DNA of 64,000 nucleotides from Nodularia sp034931045 (GTDB lineage: Bacteria; Cyanobacteriota; Cyanobacteriia; Cyanobacteriales; Nostocaceae), in assembly GCF_034931045.1 (NCBI RefSeq), contig NZ_JAYGHH010000008.1:62001-126000 (forward strand), given 5' to 3'. The notes under the pieces were generated by a model. That model had not been told where the DNA came from. It worked only from the letters and a program-made list of their open reading frames with translations, and made no database searches. Shown one piece after another: positions 49,119 to 59,177 of the stretch; the first letter of the stretch is position 1, and every line of letters starts with the position of its first letter. Made by a program: the position numbers and the translations under genes.

Positions 49119-52100
49119 ATGAATTATTCCATTGATGAGATTAAAAATCACCCTGCATCTGAGCGTATTTTGGCTGCACTTAAAGATGCTAGAATTAAGT
49201 TAGAAGCGGTGGAGTTAGAAAGGTCTGAGCAAATCGCTATTATTGGGATGGCGGGGCGGTTCCCTGGTGCGAGAAATTTAGATGAGTTTTGGCATAATCT
49301 CAAAAATGGTGTTAACTCCATTGAGTTTTTAAATGATGAAGAATTATTAGCTAATGGGGTAAAGCCGGAAGATTTACAAAATCCGCATTATGTCCGGGCT
49401 TATGCTAGTTTCCCAGGAATTGACCAATTTGATGCGGCTTTTTTTGGTTATTCTCCCAGAGAAGCGGAAATTCTTGATCCTCAGCATCGTGTATTTTTAG
49501 AATGTGCTTGGGAAGCGTTAGAAAATGCTGGTTATGATTCACAGCAATATTCAGGAAATATTTCTGTCTATGCTGGGGCTGCACTTAATAGTTATCTTGT
49601 CAATTTATCGAGTAATTCTCATTACCGAGATTCTGCCAATCATGTGCAGGTTGTTATTAGTAATGTGATGGGTTTAATGCCTACTCGTGTATCTTATAAA
49701 TTGAATTTAACTGGTCCGAGTTGTGGTGTTCAAACTGGTTGTTCTACTTCTTTAGTAAGTGTACATCTTGCTGCTCAAAGTTTACTTAGTCGAGAATGTG
49801 ATATAGCTCTGGCTGGTGGTGTATCTATCGGTTCAGGAGAAAAGACAGGTTATCTTTATCAAGAAGATGGTGTGCTTTCTCCAGATGGTTATTGTCGTGC
49901 TTTTGATGTGAATGCTAAAGGTACAGTTTTTGGTAATGGTGTGGGTATTGTGGTTCTGAAACGACTGCGGGATGCTATTAAAGATGGCGACCATATTTAT
50001 GCAATTATCAAAGCTACTGCAATTAATAATGATGGTTCGCAAAAAGTTGGTTTGACTGCACCCAGTGTCACAGGACAAGCTCAAGCTATAGCGACTGCTT
50101 TAGCAAAATCAAAAATAAATCCAGAGACAATTAAATATATTGAAACTCACGGTACTGGAACAGCTTTAGGAGATCCCATTGAAATTGCGGCTTTGACTAA
50201 AGCATTTTCTCCACATACCCATAAAAAACAATTTTGTACGATTGGTTCAGTAAAAACTAATATTGGTCATTTGGATGCGGCTGCGGGTATAAGTGGTTTA
50301 ATTAAAACAGCCCTAATTCTCAAACATCAACAAATTCCCCCCAGTTTAAATTTTACTGCGGTAAATCCCCAAATTGATTTTGCCAATAGTCCATTTTTTG
50401 TGAATACTCAGTTAACATCTTGGACAAATAATGAATACCCTAGAAGAGCAGGTGTGAGTTCTTTTGGTATGGGTGGAACTAATGCTCATGCAATTTTAGA
50501 GGAAGCACCATCACCATTATCTGCTAATAGTTCCCGTCTTTGGCATTTGCTGACACTATCAGCAAAAACTCTATCAGCTTTAGAAACAGCAACCAAAAAT
50601 CTCACTGAATATTTCCAACAATTTCCTGATGTGGATGTTGCGGATGTAGCTTACACTCTCCAAATTGGTAGAAGAGCATTTAACCATCGTCGCTGCTTAG
50701 TTTGTCAAACTCCAACGCAAGCAATGGAAATACTCACAGGACTTGATGCTTCTCAACTTTTGAGTCATTCTCCAGAAAATACTGAACCTAGCGTTGTGTT
50801 TATGTTTCCTGGACAGGGTAGCCAATATGTAAATATGGGACAAGAACTGTACGCCACAGAAGCAGTTTTCCGTACACAAGTTGACAATTGCTGTGAATTA
50901 TTAACTCCACATTTAGGTTTAGATTTGCGTTCTATTCTCTTTGTCGAAAAAGATAAAGAAGTAGCAGAGCAAATTGCCTTACTTACCCAAACTGCTTATG
51001 CCCAACCTGCACTATTTGTAGTAGAATACGCCTTGGCTAAACTCTGGTTATCTTATGGTATTCAGCCACAGGCAATGATTGGTCATAGTATAGGTGAATA
51101 TGTGGCGGCGACTTTAGCTGGTGTATTCACTTTGGCTGATGCTTTGCTAATAGTTGCACAGCGCGGAAAATTGATGCAAAAATGCCCGTCAGGGGTGATG
51201 CTTTCTGTTTCTCTGGCTGCTGAGAAATTGCAAATGTTGCTGACAGATGATTTAGTGATTGCTGTGCATAATGCACCTCAGTTATGTGTCGTGTCGGGAA
51301 CAGAAGCAGCGATTCATCTCTTAGAACAACGTTTAGAAAATGACAATATTCCTCATCGGCGTTTACATACTTCCCACGCTTTCCACTCACCTTTGATGGT
51401 AAGTGCGGTGACTCCTTTGACGGAAATTTTCCAAAATATTCAACTTTCTTCTCCCCAAGTTCCTTTTATTTCTAATGTGACTGGAACTTGGATAACTTCA
51501 GAACAAGCAACAAATCCCAATTATTGGGCGAATCATTTGCGTCAATCTGTGCGATTTGCTGAGGGAATTACCCAACTCCAACAATTACCTAATCAGATTT
51601 TATTAGAAGTTGGTTTTGGTCAAAGTTTGAGTACTTTAGTGAGACAATTTCCCGATGCACATCCAATTTTATCATCTGGACGGCATCCCCAAGATCATCA
51701 GTCTGATGTGGCTGTGATTTGCAAAACTTTGGGACAGCTTTGGTTGAGGGGTGTGAGTGTAAATTGGGCAGAATTTTATGCTGAACAACAACGCCGACGA
51801 TTACCTCTACCTACTTACCCTTTTGAACGTCAGCGCTATTGGGTGGAACGGTATCCACTACTAGAAACTACTTCTACTAGCTCTAAAACACTTCAGAAGC
51901 AGGAAGATATCTCAAATTGGTTTTATTTGCCTTCTTGGAGACAAAAGCCTCTATTGCGTTCTGCTGCGCCTCTAAATAAACAGCGCTATTTGGTATTTTG
52001 TCATGGTGGGGGTGTTGGTGAAAAGTTAGTCCAGCAACTTGAGGAAATAGGACAGGATGTAATAACTGTTAAACCTGGAGAAAGATTTACTCAAGCAGGT

Positions 52101-53801
52101 GATAATTATACGATCGCACTTGATCAACCGGAAGATTACAAAACACTTTGGTTACAATTACAAACAGATGAGCAGTTACCTGATGTAATTTTGCATTCAT
52201 GGACTCTTCAAGAACTGACAAATTTTCAACACCAGCAAAATCTTGGTTTTTACAGCTTACTTTGGCTAATTCAGGCGTTATCTTCTTCATCTCCATCTGT
52301 GCGAATTTGTGTATTGACTCAACAAGTACAAAATGTTTTGGGTAATGAAACTGTTAACGCTGATGATGCCACAATTCTGGGTTTAGTCAAGGTAATTCCG
52401 CAAGAATATCCGAATTTGACTTGTCAACATATTGATGTGTCTATTTCTAATCTTAATTTACAGCAAATAGTTAGGGAAATAACTACAAATTTCCTGGATA
52501 CTGCTATTGCTTATCGCGGTCAAACTCGCTGGTTACAAGAATTTACACCGATTTCTTTACCTGATCCTGAAGTTAATCAACTACCTCTGATTTCAGGGGG
52601 TGTATATGTGATTGCTGGGGATTTGGTGGCAGGTTTAGGGTTGATTTATGCTAAGTTTCTATCTGATACGGTGAAGGCTAAGTTGGTGTTTTTGGGACGA
52701 TCAGATTTACCGCAGCCACAACAATGGGATAATTGGTTGGCTACCCACGGTCGTCAAGATGCTGTTAGCCATTGTATTCAACAACTACAAGCTTTACAGG
52801 CGCAGGGATGTGAATTTTTGTTTAGTAGTGTTGACTTAACCCAGATTGATCAAGTTGAGGAGGCGATCGCTCATTCTCTCACTCAATTTGGTACGATTAA
52901 CGGTGTGATTCACGCTGCGGCAATGGGCGATCGCGCTAGTTGTTTGATTCGCAATCTGACGATGGATGAGTGTGAAAAACAATTCTCTCTGAAAATCCAC
53001 GGTTTGCTAACGTTAGAAGCAGCACTAAAAAATCAACCCCTAGACTTCTTCCTTTTACAATCATCTCTCTCATCTGTGGTTGGTGGGATTGGCTTTGCTG
53101 CTTATGCTGGAGCTAACTGCTTTATGGATGCTATATCTCATCAGCGTAGTCAAAACAGTAACACACCCTGGATTAGTATTAACTGGGATGCCGTCAGTTT
53201 AGCAGAAATCACTACTCCCACAGGTGCAGCCCTCGTAGATTTAGCCATGACTCCCCAGGAAGTTTGGCAAGTTACACAAAGAATTTTAGCTCAACCTGTA
53301 GCCGCACAAATCACCGTTTCTCCCATAGACTTAGAATCTCGCCCACAATCTCAGATTCCAGAAAATAGCATATCTGCAATTAACCACACCCGTCCCCAAA
53401 TTTCCACTACTTATGTTTCCCCCAGCAATGAAATTGAAGCCAGAGTCACCCAAGTAATGGAGAATTTATTGGGAATCTCACCTATAGGGATTCATGATAA
53501 CTTTTTCGAGTTGGGAGGACATTCGCTGTTAGCTATTCAAGCAGTTTCTCAACTGCGGTCAGAATTTCAAGTAGAATTACCCATGCGACAATTCTTATTT
53601 GAGTCACCCACCATTGCTGGTATAGCCAAAATTATTCGAGAAAATCAATCACTTATTACTGATGATACAGAAGTTTTGGCTATGTCTAACCTGAGCGAAA
53701 CAGGGAGGAAAGAAGAAATCACCGCATTACTCGATCAAGTAGAACAAATGACACCTACCCAAGTACAGGAATATCGTTTGGATACTTTGGAGCCAAGGTA
53801 G
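49119..53801 (+). CDS. Type I polyketide synthase module, KS-AT-KR-ACP
   Basis: A second malonate-extending module. An N-terminal helix (ERILAALKDARIKLEAVELE) precedes the KS and looks like a docking coiled coil. KS residues are Cys208 (TGCSTSL), His344 (HGTGT) and His384 (NIGH). The AT has Ser657 (GHSIGEY) and HAFH (His753-His756), pointing to malonyl-CoA. The KR again has a non-standard nucleotide motif, GDLVAGLG, while Ser and YAGAN are kept. ACP Ser is residue 1469 (LGGHSL). It lies at the far end of the locus, after the aminotransferase and the small genes, so its place in the assembly order is not fixed by gene order. It may form an amino-acyl or starter unit with the aminotransferase. 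A weak AGAGAAA lies before ATG. Confidence 0.93.
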   Translation: MNYSIDEIKNHPASERILAALKDARIKLEAVELERSEQIAIIGMAGRFPGARNLDEFWHNLKNGVNSIEFLNDEELLANGVKPEDLQNPHYVRAYASFPGIDQFDAAFFGYSPREAEILDPQHRVFLECAWEALENAGYDSQQYSGNISVYAGAALNSYLVNLSSNSHYRDSANHVQVVISNVMGLMPTRVSYKLNLTGPSCGVQTGCSTSLVSVHLAAQSLLSRECDIALAGGVSIGSGEKTGYLYQEDGVLSPDGYCRAFDVNAKGTVFGNGVGIVVLKRLRDAIKDGDHIYAIIKATAINNDGSQKVGLTAPSVTGQAQAIATALAKSKINPETIKYIETHGTGTALGDPIEIAALTKAFSPHTHKKQFCTIGSVKTNIGHLDAAAGISGLIKTALILKHQQIPPSLNFTAVNPQIDFANSPFFVNTQLTSWTNNEYPRRAGVSSFGMGGTNAHAILEEAPSPLSANSSRLWHLLTLSAKTLSALETATKNLTEYFQQFPDVDVADVAYTLQIGRRAFNHRRCLVCQTPTQAMEILTGLDASQLLSHSPENTEPSVVFMFPGQGSQYVNMGQELYATEAVFRTQVDNCCELLTPHLGLDLRSILFVEKDKEVAEQIALLTQTAYAQPALFVVEYALAKLWLSYGIQPQAMIGHSIGEYVAATLAGVFTLADALLIVAQRGKLMQKCPSGVMLSVSLAAEKLQMLLTDDLVIAVHNAPQLCVVSGTEAAIHLLEQRLENDNIPHRRLHTSHAFHSPLMVSAVTPLTEIFQNIQLSSPQVPFISNVTGTWITSEQATNPNYWANHLRQSVRFAEGITQLQQLPNQILLEVGFGQSLSTLVRQFPDAHPILSSGRHPQDHQSDVAVICKTLGQLWLRGVSVNWAEFYAEQQRRRLPLPTYPFERQRYWVERYPLLETTSTSSKTLQKQEDISNWFYLPSWRQKPLLRSAAPLNKQRYLVFCHGGGVGEKLVQQLEEIGQDVITVKPGERFTQAGDNYTIALDQPEDYKTLWLQLQTDEQLPDVILHSWTLQELTNFQHQQNLGFYSLLWLIQALSSSSPSVRICVLTQQVQNVLGNETVNADDATILGLVKVIPQEYPNLTCQHIDVSISNLNLQQIVREITTNFLDTAIAYRGQTRWLQEFTPISLPDPEVNQLPLISGGVYVIAGDLVAGLGLIYAKFLSDTVKAKLVFLGRSDLPQPQQWDNWLATHGRQDAVSHCIQQLQALQAQGCEFLFSSVDLTQIDQVEEAIAHSLTQFGTINGVIHAAAMGDRASCLIRNLTMDECEKQFSLKIHGLLTLEAALKNQPLDFFLLQSSLSSVVGGIGFAAYAGANCFMDAISHQRSQNSNTPWISINWDAVSLAEITTPTGAALVDLAMTPQEVWQVTQRILAQPVAAQITVSPIDLESRPQSQIPENSISAINHTRPQISTTYVSPSNEIEARVTQVMENLLGISPIGIHDNFFELGGHSLLAIQAVSQLRSEFQVELPMRQFLFESPTIAGIAKIIRENQSLITDDTEVLAMSNLSETGRKEEITALLDQVEQMTPTQVQEYRLDTLEPR

Positions 53802-53961
53802 TCTTAGAGACTTCCAAATAAAAAAATATCCCGTCGTTTTGAGAGCAGGGGGAGGAAAGGTCATTTTAGTTGCAGAAATTTGGATCAACTCTTTTGTGGA
53901 GTTCTCTTAGTGTAAGGGACTGCCCAAAAAGCACAGTTTGACTATACCAAGCTTATAATTT

Positions 53962-54043
53962 GTGAGAGCGATCGCGATCGCCCTCACAAACCGTCATAAT
54001 TAGTGAGAGCGATCGCGATCGCCCTCACAAACCGTCATAATTA
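53962..54043. terminator. Two tandem copies of a 41-bp HIP1-bearing hairpin between convergent genes
   Basis: The 41-base unit starts at 53962 and again at 54003. Each unit begins with GTGAGAGCGATCGCGATCGC then CCTCAC, a near-perfect palindrome built on overlapping CGATCG sites, followed by AAACCGTCATAATTA. The second copy runs over the metH stop codon. Lying between the convergent PKS and metH genes, it could stop transcription from both sides, although it lacks a long T run. Confidence 0.6.
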
Positions 54044-57000
54044 CGCGCTAAAGTACTTCGCTACCGGGTGATAAGCAATAATCGCCGTTGTAGATTGTTC
54101 TGGATAAATTTGCTCACTTTCATCCATATACAGATTAATTCTGTCAGCCTCCAACAACTCCAACTGCTTGTACTGGTCTTGAATATTCGGACAAGCCGGA
54201 TAGCCAAAACTATACCGAGAGCCTTGATAACGCTGCGCCAAAATATCCCGAATATTATCCGGTTCATCAGCACCAAAACCCAACTCCCGGCGAATCCTAG
54301 CGTGAGTCCATTCCGCCAAAGCCTCAGCCACCTGCACAGCCAAACCGTGGAAATACAGATAATCAGTGTATTGATTATTAGCAAACAAATTCTGAGCAAA
54401 CTCCGTCGCAATATCCCCCACAGTCACCGCCTGCATTGGGAACACATCAATCACCCCCGACTCCTTCGGCGCAAAGTAATCTGCAATACACAACCGCCGC
54501 AAAGACCTCTGCCGGGGAAACTCAAAACTAGCTCTTACCTCCGCGTCCTCTGCGCCTCTGTGGTTAGGATCATAAACATACAAAGTATTCCCCTCAGATT
54601 GACAAGGAAAATACCCATAAACCACCTGCGGATGCAAAAGATTCTCCTCAATTACCCGTTGCTTCCAACTCTCCAAAATCGGATAAACCTTCTCAGCCAA
54701 AAAAGCCTGATACTCCTCCTTAGACTGTTCCTTCGGCTTGCGAAACTGCCATTGTCCAGCAATCAAAGCTTGCAAATCCAAATGCCAAAGTATTTCCTCA
54801 ATGGGAATATCATCAGGCTTTAATAACTGACTTCCCCAAAAAGGCGGCGTAGGACGTTGAATATCTATCGCCACAGCTTCAGAACGACGGGTATCAATGG
54901 GGGCTGGAGTCTGGGGAGTGGGGACTGCTTCCGTAATTACTTCGCTAGTAATTTCGGCTTCTTCTGTCACCACTTCATCCAAAAATCCCTGGAAATCATC
55001 CCAGTTATTACAAGCCTTCGCTGGCATTAATTTATCCATGAAGTGTAAATCAGAAAAAGCATCCTTACCATAAACCACCTTACCTTTATAGGTGTTTTGG
55101 CAATCTTGATGCACAAACTTAGGAGTTAACGCCGCACCACCTAGAATCACCGGCACAGTAATTCCTTTTTCATTAAACGCTTGCAAATTGTCCTTCATAA
55201 AAGCAGTGGACTTGACCAACAACCCACTCATGGCGATACAATCGGCTTTATGCTCTTCGTAAGCTTGAATGATATTTTCCACCGGTTGCTTAATCCCCAG
55301 GTTAATCACCTTGTAACCATTGTTAGTTAAGATAATATCCACCAAGTTTTTACCAATATCATGGACATCACCTTTAACTGTGGCAATAATAAAGGTTCCT
55401 TTGCCATTGCTATCAGTTTCTGACTTTTCCATGAATGGTTCTAAATATGCAACTGCCGTTTTCATGGTTTCCGCAGATTGCAAGACAAAGGGTAGTTGCA
55501 TTTGTCCCGAACCAAATAACTCTCCCACTACTTTCATCCCATCCAGCAGAAATGTGTTGATAATCTGTAAGGCGGGATACTTTTCTAAAGCTTGTGTCAG
55601 GAGTTTCTCTAAACCAATGCGTTCGCCGTCGATGATATGGCGTTTGAGGCGTTCTTCTAGGGGGAGACTTTCATCAACACCTTTGTCGCGTTTGGTTGTT
55701 ACCCCTTCAAATAAAGTGGTAAGTTCTCCCAAAGGATCATAAACGCAGACATCACCATCAAATTTTCGTCGGTCATAAATCAAATCGAGACAAACTTGTT
55801 GATGCTTGTCTTCAATTTTAGATAGCGGTAAAATTTTGTTAGGGCTGACAATGGCGGCATCCATTCCGGCTGTCATGGCTTCATGCAAAAACATCGAGTT
55901 CAGGACAACTCGTGATGCAGGATTTAAACCAAAGGAAATATTTGATATCCCCAAAATAACATGACATCCGGGTAATTCTTGGCGAATGCGACGAATTGAC
56001 TCAACGGTGGCTTTGCCATTGGCTCGGTCTTCTTCAATCCCCGTAGAAATCGGTAGGGCTAAAGTATCAAAGAATATTTCTGTTGCCGGGATACCATGTT
56101 CTACAGCTTGACGATAGGCGCGTTGGGCAATTTGAAACTTTTTCTCGGCTGTCCGTGCCATCCCATCTTCATCGATAGTCCCAATGACTATGCCCGCACC
56201 ATATTTTTTTGCCAAGTCCAGCACTTTCAGAAAACGTGGTTCGCCGTCTTCGTAATTGGTAGAGTTCAGCAAACACTTACCGCCGGCTACCTTTAAACCC
56301 GCCTCCATTTTTTCCCATTCTGTGGAGTCCAGCATTAAAGGCAGTGTAACATTATTGACAATGCGTGAAACCAGTTCGTGCATATCCCGGACACCGTTAC
56401 GTCCCACATAATCGACGTTGACATCAAGGATGTGTGCGCCTTCTTTGACTTGCGCCCTAGCCATGGACACTAAGCCGTCCCAATCTTCTGCATTCAGCAA
56501 ATCACGGCATTTTTTGGAACCACTGGCGTTAAGACGTTCCCCAACGATTAAGAAGGAGTTATCTTGGTCGTAAGGCTGAGTGGAATAAATTGATGCTGCG
56601 GCTGGTTCTAAACTATGCTGTCTGATTTTTGGCTTCAGCTGTTTGGCAATTTCTGCTAATTGTTGAATGTGTTCTGGACGTGTCCCACAGCAACCCCCAA
56701 TCACTTGGACACCCAAATCTTCAACAAAATGCATTAACGCCATGCGTAATTCTATTGGTGTCAGGCGGTAATGTGCTTGTCCACCGACGTTCTCTGGTAA
56801 ACCTGCGTTGGGTATACAAGAGACTATGAATGGTGAATGTTCGGACAGATATTTGATATGCGGTTTCATCAAGTCTGGCCCGGTGGCACAGTTTAAACCA
56901 AGGATATCTATGGGATATGGGGCTAATATTGTCAGAACAGCGCTGATTTCTGAACCGACAAGCATTGTACCCATGCTTTCCATCGTGACCGATACCATTA

Positions 57001-57571
57001 ATGGGCGGCGTTCCCCTTTTTTGGCAAAAACTTCTTCTATACCATTCAATGCGGCTTTGATTTGCAGCACGTCTTGGCAAGTTTCTACGAGGAATAAATC
57101 CACACCACCATCAAATAGGGCTTCGGCTTGTTCAGCAAAGTTGGCTTTGAGGGTGTCAAAGTCAATGTGTCCCAAGGTGGGGAGTTTGGTTGTGGGTCCC
57201 AGGGAACCGGCAACAAATCTGGGTTTTTCTGGGGTAGAAAATTCGGCGGCGACGCGCTTGGCTATTTCTACGGCTGTTTTGTTGAGATAATAGGTCTGGT
57301 CTGCTAGGTCATATTCTGCTAGAACTATGGATGTCGCGCCGAAGGTGTCGGTTTCGATGACATCAGCGCCGGCGGCGAGAAAGTCTCTATGTACTTTAGC
57401 GACGGCTTCAGGGTTGGTATGGACTAGGTATTCGTTACAACCTTCGTATTGTGGACCTCCGAAATCTTCAGCTGTGAGGTTTTGCGTTTGCAAGTTGGTT
57501 CCCATTGCACCGTCAAAGACGAGAACTGGGCGATTTGGACTATGTAAATGTTCTAGGAACGGATGAGTCAT
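54041..57571 (-). CDS. metH: Cobalamin-dependent methionine synthase
   Basis: 1176 residues; transfers the methyl group of 5-methyltetrahydrofolate to homocysteine through methylcobalamin. In order: a homocysteine-binding barrel (FDGAMGTNLQ at the start; zinc cysteines in GLNCATGPD and GGCCGTRPEH, near residues 230 and 295), a pterin-binding domain (GERLNASGSKKCRD), a B12 domain with the cobalt-binding His in DVHDIGKN (about residue 735) and SGLLVKST, and the C-terminal activation domain. AGGAAAAT directly precedes ATG 57571. In the activation domain a dispersed repeat (54536-54566) is read in frame as HRGAEDAEVRA. There is no sign of decay otherwise. It is not part of the biosynthetic locus, though it supplies methyl groups indirectly. 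Confidence 0.97.
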   Translation of the reverse strand: MTHPFLEHLHSPNRPVLVFDGAMGTNLQTQNLTAEDFGGPQYEGCNEYLVHTNPEAVAKVHRDFLAAGADVIETDTFGATSIVLAEYDLADQTYYLNKTAVEIAKRVAAEFSTPEKPRFVAGSLGPTTKLPTLGHIDFDTLKANFAEQAEALFDGGVDLFLVETCQDVLQIKAALNGIEEVFAKKGERRPLMVSVTMESMGTMLVGSEISAVLTILAPYPIDILGLNCATGPDLMKPHIKYLSEHSPFIVSCIPNAGLPENVGGQAHYRLTPIELRMALMHFVEDLGVQVIGGCCGTRPEHIQQLAEIAKQLKPKIRQHSLEPAAASIYSTQPYDQDNSFLIVGERLNASGSKKCRDLLNAEDWDGLVSMARAQVKEGAHILDVNVDYVGRNGVRDMHELVSRIVNNVTLPLMLDSTEWEKMEAGLKVAGGKCLLNSTNYEDGEPRFLKVLDLAKKYGAGIVIGTIDEDGMARTAEKKFQIAQRAYRQAVEHGIPATEIFFDTLALPISTGIEEDRANGKATVESIRRIRQELPGCHVILGISNISFGLNPASRVVLNSMFLHEAMTAGMDAAIVSPNKILPLSKIEDKHQQVCLDLIYDRRKFDGDVCVYDPLGELTTLFEGVTTKRDKGVDESLPLEERLKRHIIDGERIGLEKLLTQALEKYPALQIINTFLLDGMKVVGELFGSGQMQLPFVLQSAETMKTAVAYLEPFMEKSETDSNGKGTFIIATVKGDVHDIGKNLVDIILTNNGYKVINLGIKQPVENIIQAYEEHKADCIAMSGLLVKSTAFMKDNLQAFNEKGITVPVILGGAALTPKFVHQDCQNTYKGKVVYGKDAFSDLHFMDKLMPAKACNNWDDFQGFLDEVVTEEAEITSEVITEAVPTPQTPAPIDTRRSEAVAIDIQRPTPPFWGSQLLKPDDIPIEEILWHLDLQALIAGQWQFRKPKEQSKEEYQAFLAEKVYPILESWKQRVIEENLLHPQVVYGYFPCQSEGNTLYVYDPNHRGAEDAEVRASFEFPRQRSLRRLCIADYFAPKESGVIDVFPMQAVTVGDIATEFAQNLFANNQYTDYLYFHGLAVQVAEALAEWTHARIRRELGFGADEPDNIRDILAQRYQGSRYSFGYPACPNIQDQYKQLELLEADRINLYMDESEQIYPEQSTTAIIAYHPVAKYFSA
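54536..54566 (-). repeat. Dispersed CTCTGCGCCTCTGTGG repeat inside metH
   Basis: CCTCCGCGTCCTCTGCGCCT followed by CTGTGGTTAG lies in frame in the activation domain and adds about ten residues in a loop. It shows that the same repeat family has entered an essential-type housekeeping gene. Confidence 0.8.
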
Positions 57572-57714
57572 ATTTTCCTACATCGGTCTTGTAGTTTTCA
57601 TTTTATTATTTTCCCAAATTGTCTGCGTTTTATGAGGGTTTGGTGGATTTGTTGCACGCACTAGGCGCATACTTCGACTTCGCTCAGTAAGCAGAGGCGC
57701 AAAGAGTTGGAGTT
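57572..57714 (-). other. Intergenic region upstream of metH
   Basis: 143 bases containing a repeat cluster (ACTTCGACTTCGCTCAGT and GCAGAGGCGCAAAGAG) near 57671-57705. I looked for a SAM or cobalamin riboswitch leader for metH and saw none that I could support. Confidence 0.5.
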
Positions 57715-59064
57715 TTAATTGAAGATTAAATCTAAGCGCTGTTGGGTGATTTTTAGGGCTTCTGTTGGGGTGTTTTGACTGAGTAAGACTGATTCTATGG
57801 CTCGGCCTAAGCTGTCGGATATGCGATTATAACCGGGAAAGATGGGTCGCGATCGCCCATATTTGGCTTGGTCTAAAAATACTTGCACGGGTGGTAATTT
57901 CTTGACAAATTCTTGATATTGTGCATCTTGGCGAGATTTGATATTAATTGGTAAGTAGCCTGTTCCTAATGCTAGTTCTGTCTGAAATTCTGCACTCATG
58001 GCATACTCGGCAAAGGTGAAGGCGGCTTTTTCTCGTTCTGGTGTGGTTTTGAATAAAAATAAGTTCTCACCGCCGACGCTGGTAGCGGGTTCTTGATTCA
58101 CTGGAATGGGAAAAACATCAAAGTCTACGCCACTGGCGGTAAATTCTCCTAAACTCCAGGGGCCTGTGACTTGCATGGCGACATTACCAGCGATTAAGTC
58201 ACCTGTTTCATAGCCTCTTTCGGGGCTGGATAACATAGCGGAACCATCTGCAATCAGATTACGCCAAAATTGTAAGGCAGCGATCGCACCAGGATTATTT
58301 TGTAACATTACGGCAGATGCCTTTTCCGCTTCCCCGTTGACTAATTCCCCACCGCTACTCCACATAAATGGTAGCCAGGTGAAAACTGTAAATTCTCCTT
58401 TTCCTAATGGCAAAAACATTCCATACTGATTGATGCGACCATCGCCATTGGTATCACGAGTCAATTTTTTAGCAACTTCCCGAAACTGTTCCCAAGTCTT
58501 GGGTAATTCAGTAATACCGGCGGCTTTAAATAAACTGGGACGGTAGTACACAGCAACATTATTGGTCGCAAATGGCACTGACCAAATTTGACCCTGGTAT
58601 TCCATTGACTCAAACAAAGCCGGGTCAATTTCGGCTTTAACAGGAGAATTATTCAGCTTTTCGTCTAAAGGAATTAAAGCTTGTAGCTCGACTAATTGAC
58701 CGGCAATGGTGGGGTTATACCATAATAAATCCGGTGGCGCATTGCCCACAACTGCGGCTAAAATTTTCGGCGTTTGCTGGTCTTGTTGTCCAGCATAAAG
58801 AGACTCTACTTGAATTTTCGGATGAGTTTGATTAAATTTATCTACAAGCTTTTGTAAGACATCTCGATTGGGTGGTGGGTTTACACCTTGCCATAAAGTC
58901 AGATGAATTACACCTGTCTTGGCTATTCGCATCGTCTGACATCCACCTAAAGCTAGTATGCCCACTAGCAGTAACAGCAGTAAACTTTTAAAGTAGTACT
59001 GCACGTTTTTTCTTTTTCTCCTATATTTCTGGGGTATGAAAAAAAGCCGTGCATAACGTCTCAT
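57715..59064 (-). CDS. ABC-transporter extracellular solute-binding lipoprotein (sugar type)
   Basis: About 450 residues. The signal peptide is SLLLLLLVGILALGGC; the lipobox Cys would be lipidated, anchoring the protein in the periplasm. The mature part resembles family 1 (MalE/UgpB-like) sugar-binding proteins: LTLWQGVNPP, FNQTHPKIQVE, DTNGDGRINQYG, GPWSLGEF and a C-terminal FAEYAMSAEFQ. ATG 59064 gives a long basic N-region. GTG 59004, with AGGAG 13 bases upstream, gives a normal-length signal peptide and is an equally good start. The TTG 40 codons before the lipid-anchor region is unlikely. No permease or ATPase partner is adjacent, so the transporter partners must be elsewhere. Confidence 0.88.
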   Translation of the reverse strand: MRRYARLFFIPQKYRRKRKNVQYYFKSLLLLLLVGILALGGCQTMRIAKTGVIHLTLWQGVNPPPNRDVLQKLVDKFNQTHPKIQVESLYAGQQDQQTPKILAAVVGNAPPDLLWYNPTIAGQLVELQALIPLDEKLNNSPVKAEIDPALFESMEYQGQIWSVPFATNNVAVYYRPSLFKAAGITELPKTWEQFREVAKKLTRDTNGDGRINQYGMFLPLGKGEFTVFTWLPFMWSSGGELVNGEAEKASAVMLQNNPGAIAALQFWRNLIADGSAMLSSPERGYETGDLIAGNVAMQVTGPWSLGEFTASGVDFDVFPIPVNQEPATSVGGENLFLFKTTPEREKAAFTFAEYAMSAEFQTELALGTGYLPINIKSRQDAQYQEFVKKLPPVQVFLDQAKYGRSRPIFPGYNRISDSLGRAIESVLLSQNTPTEALKITQQRLDLIFN

Positions 59065-59177
59065 AAGGTATCGCACAATTGAGGTGATTTTTATACAGTT
59101 CAATAGGCTGTCCTTTACATCTAGGCAAAAACTACATATATCCTAAACTTTTAAGGAAGCGTTAATCATTTGAGATT

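Noticed and set aside
49740..49742. Inactive ketosynthase because the active site reads TGCSTSL, not TACSTSL
   Set aside because: The catalytic Cys and both His residues are present; Gly for Ala next to the Cys is a mild change.
54068..54823. 251-codon open frame opposite metH
   Set aside because: It is antisense to a clear metH coding region; the protein is low-complexity with no family resemblance. The other plus-strand frames over metH are rejected for the same reason.
57572..57714. SAM or cobalamin riboswitch upstream of metH
   Set aside because: No conserved core or paired elements could be identified; the spacer is largely dispersed repeats.
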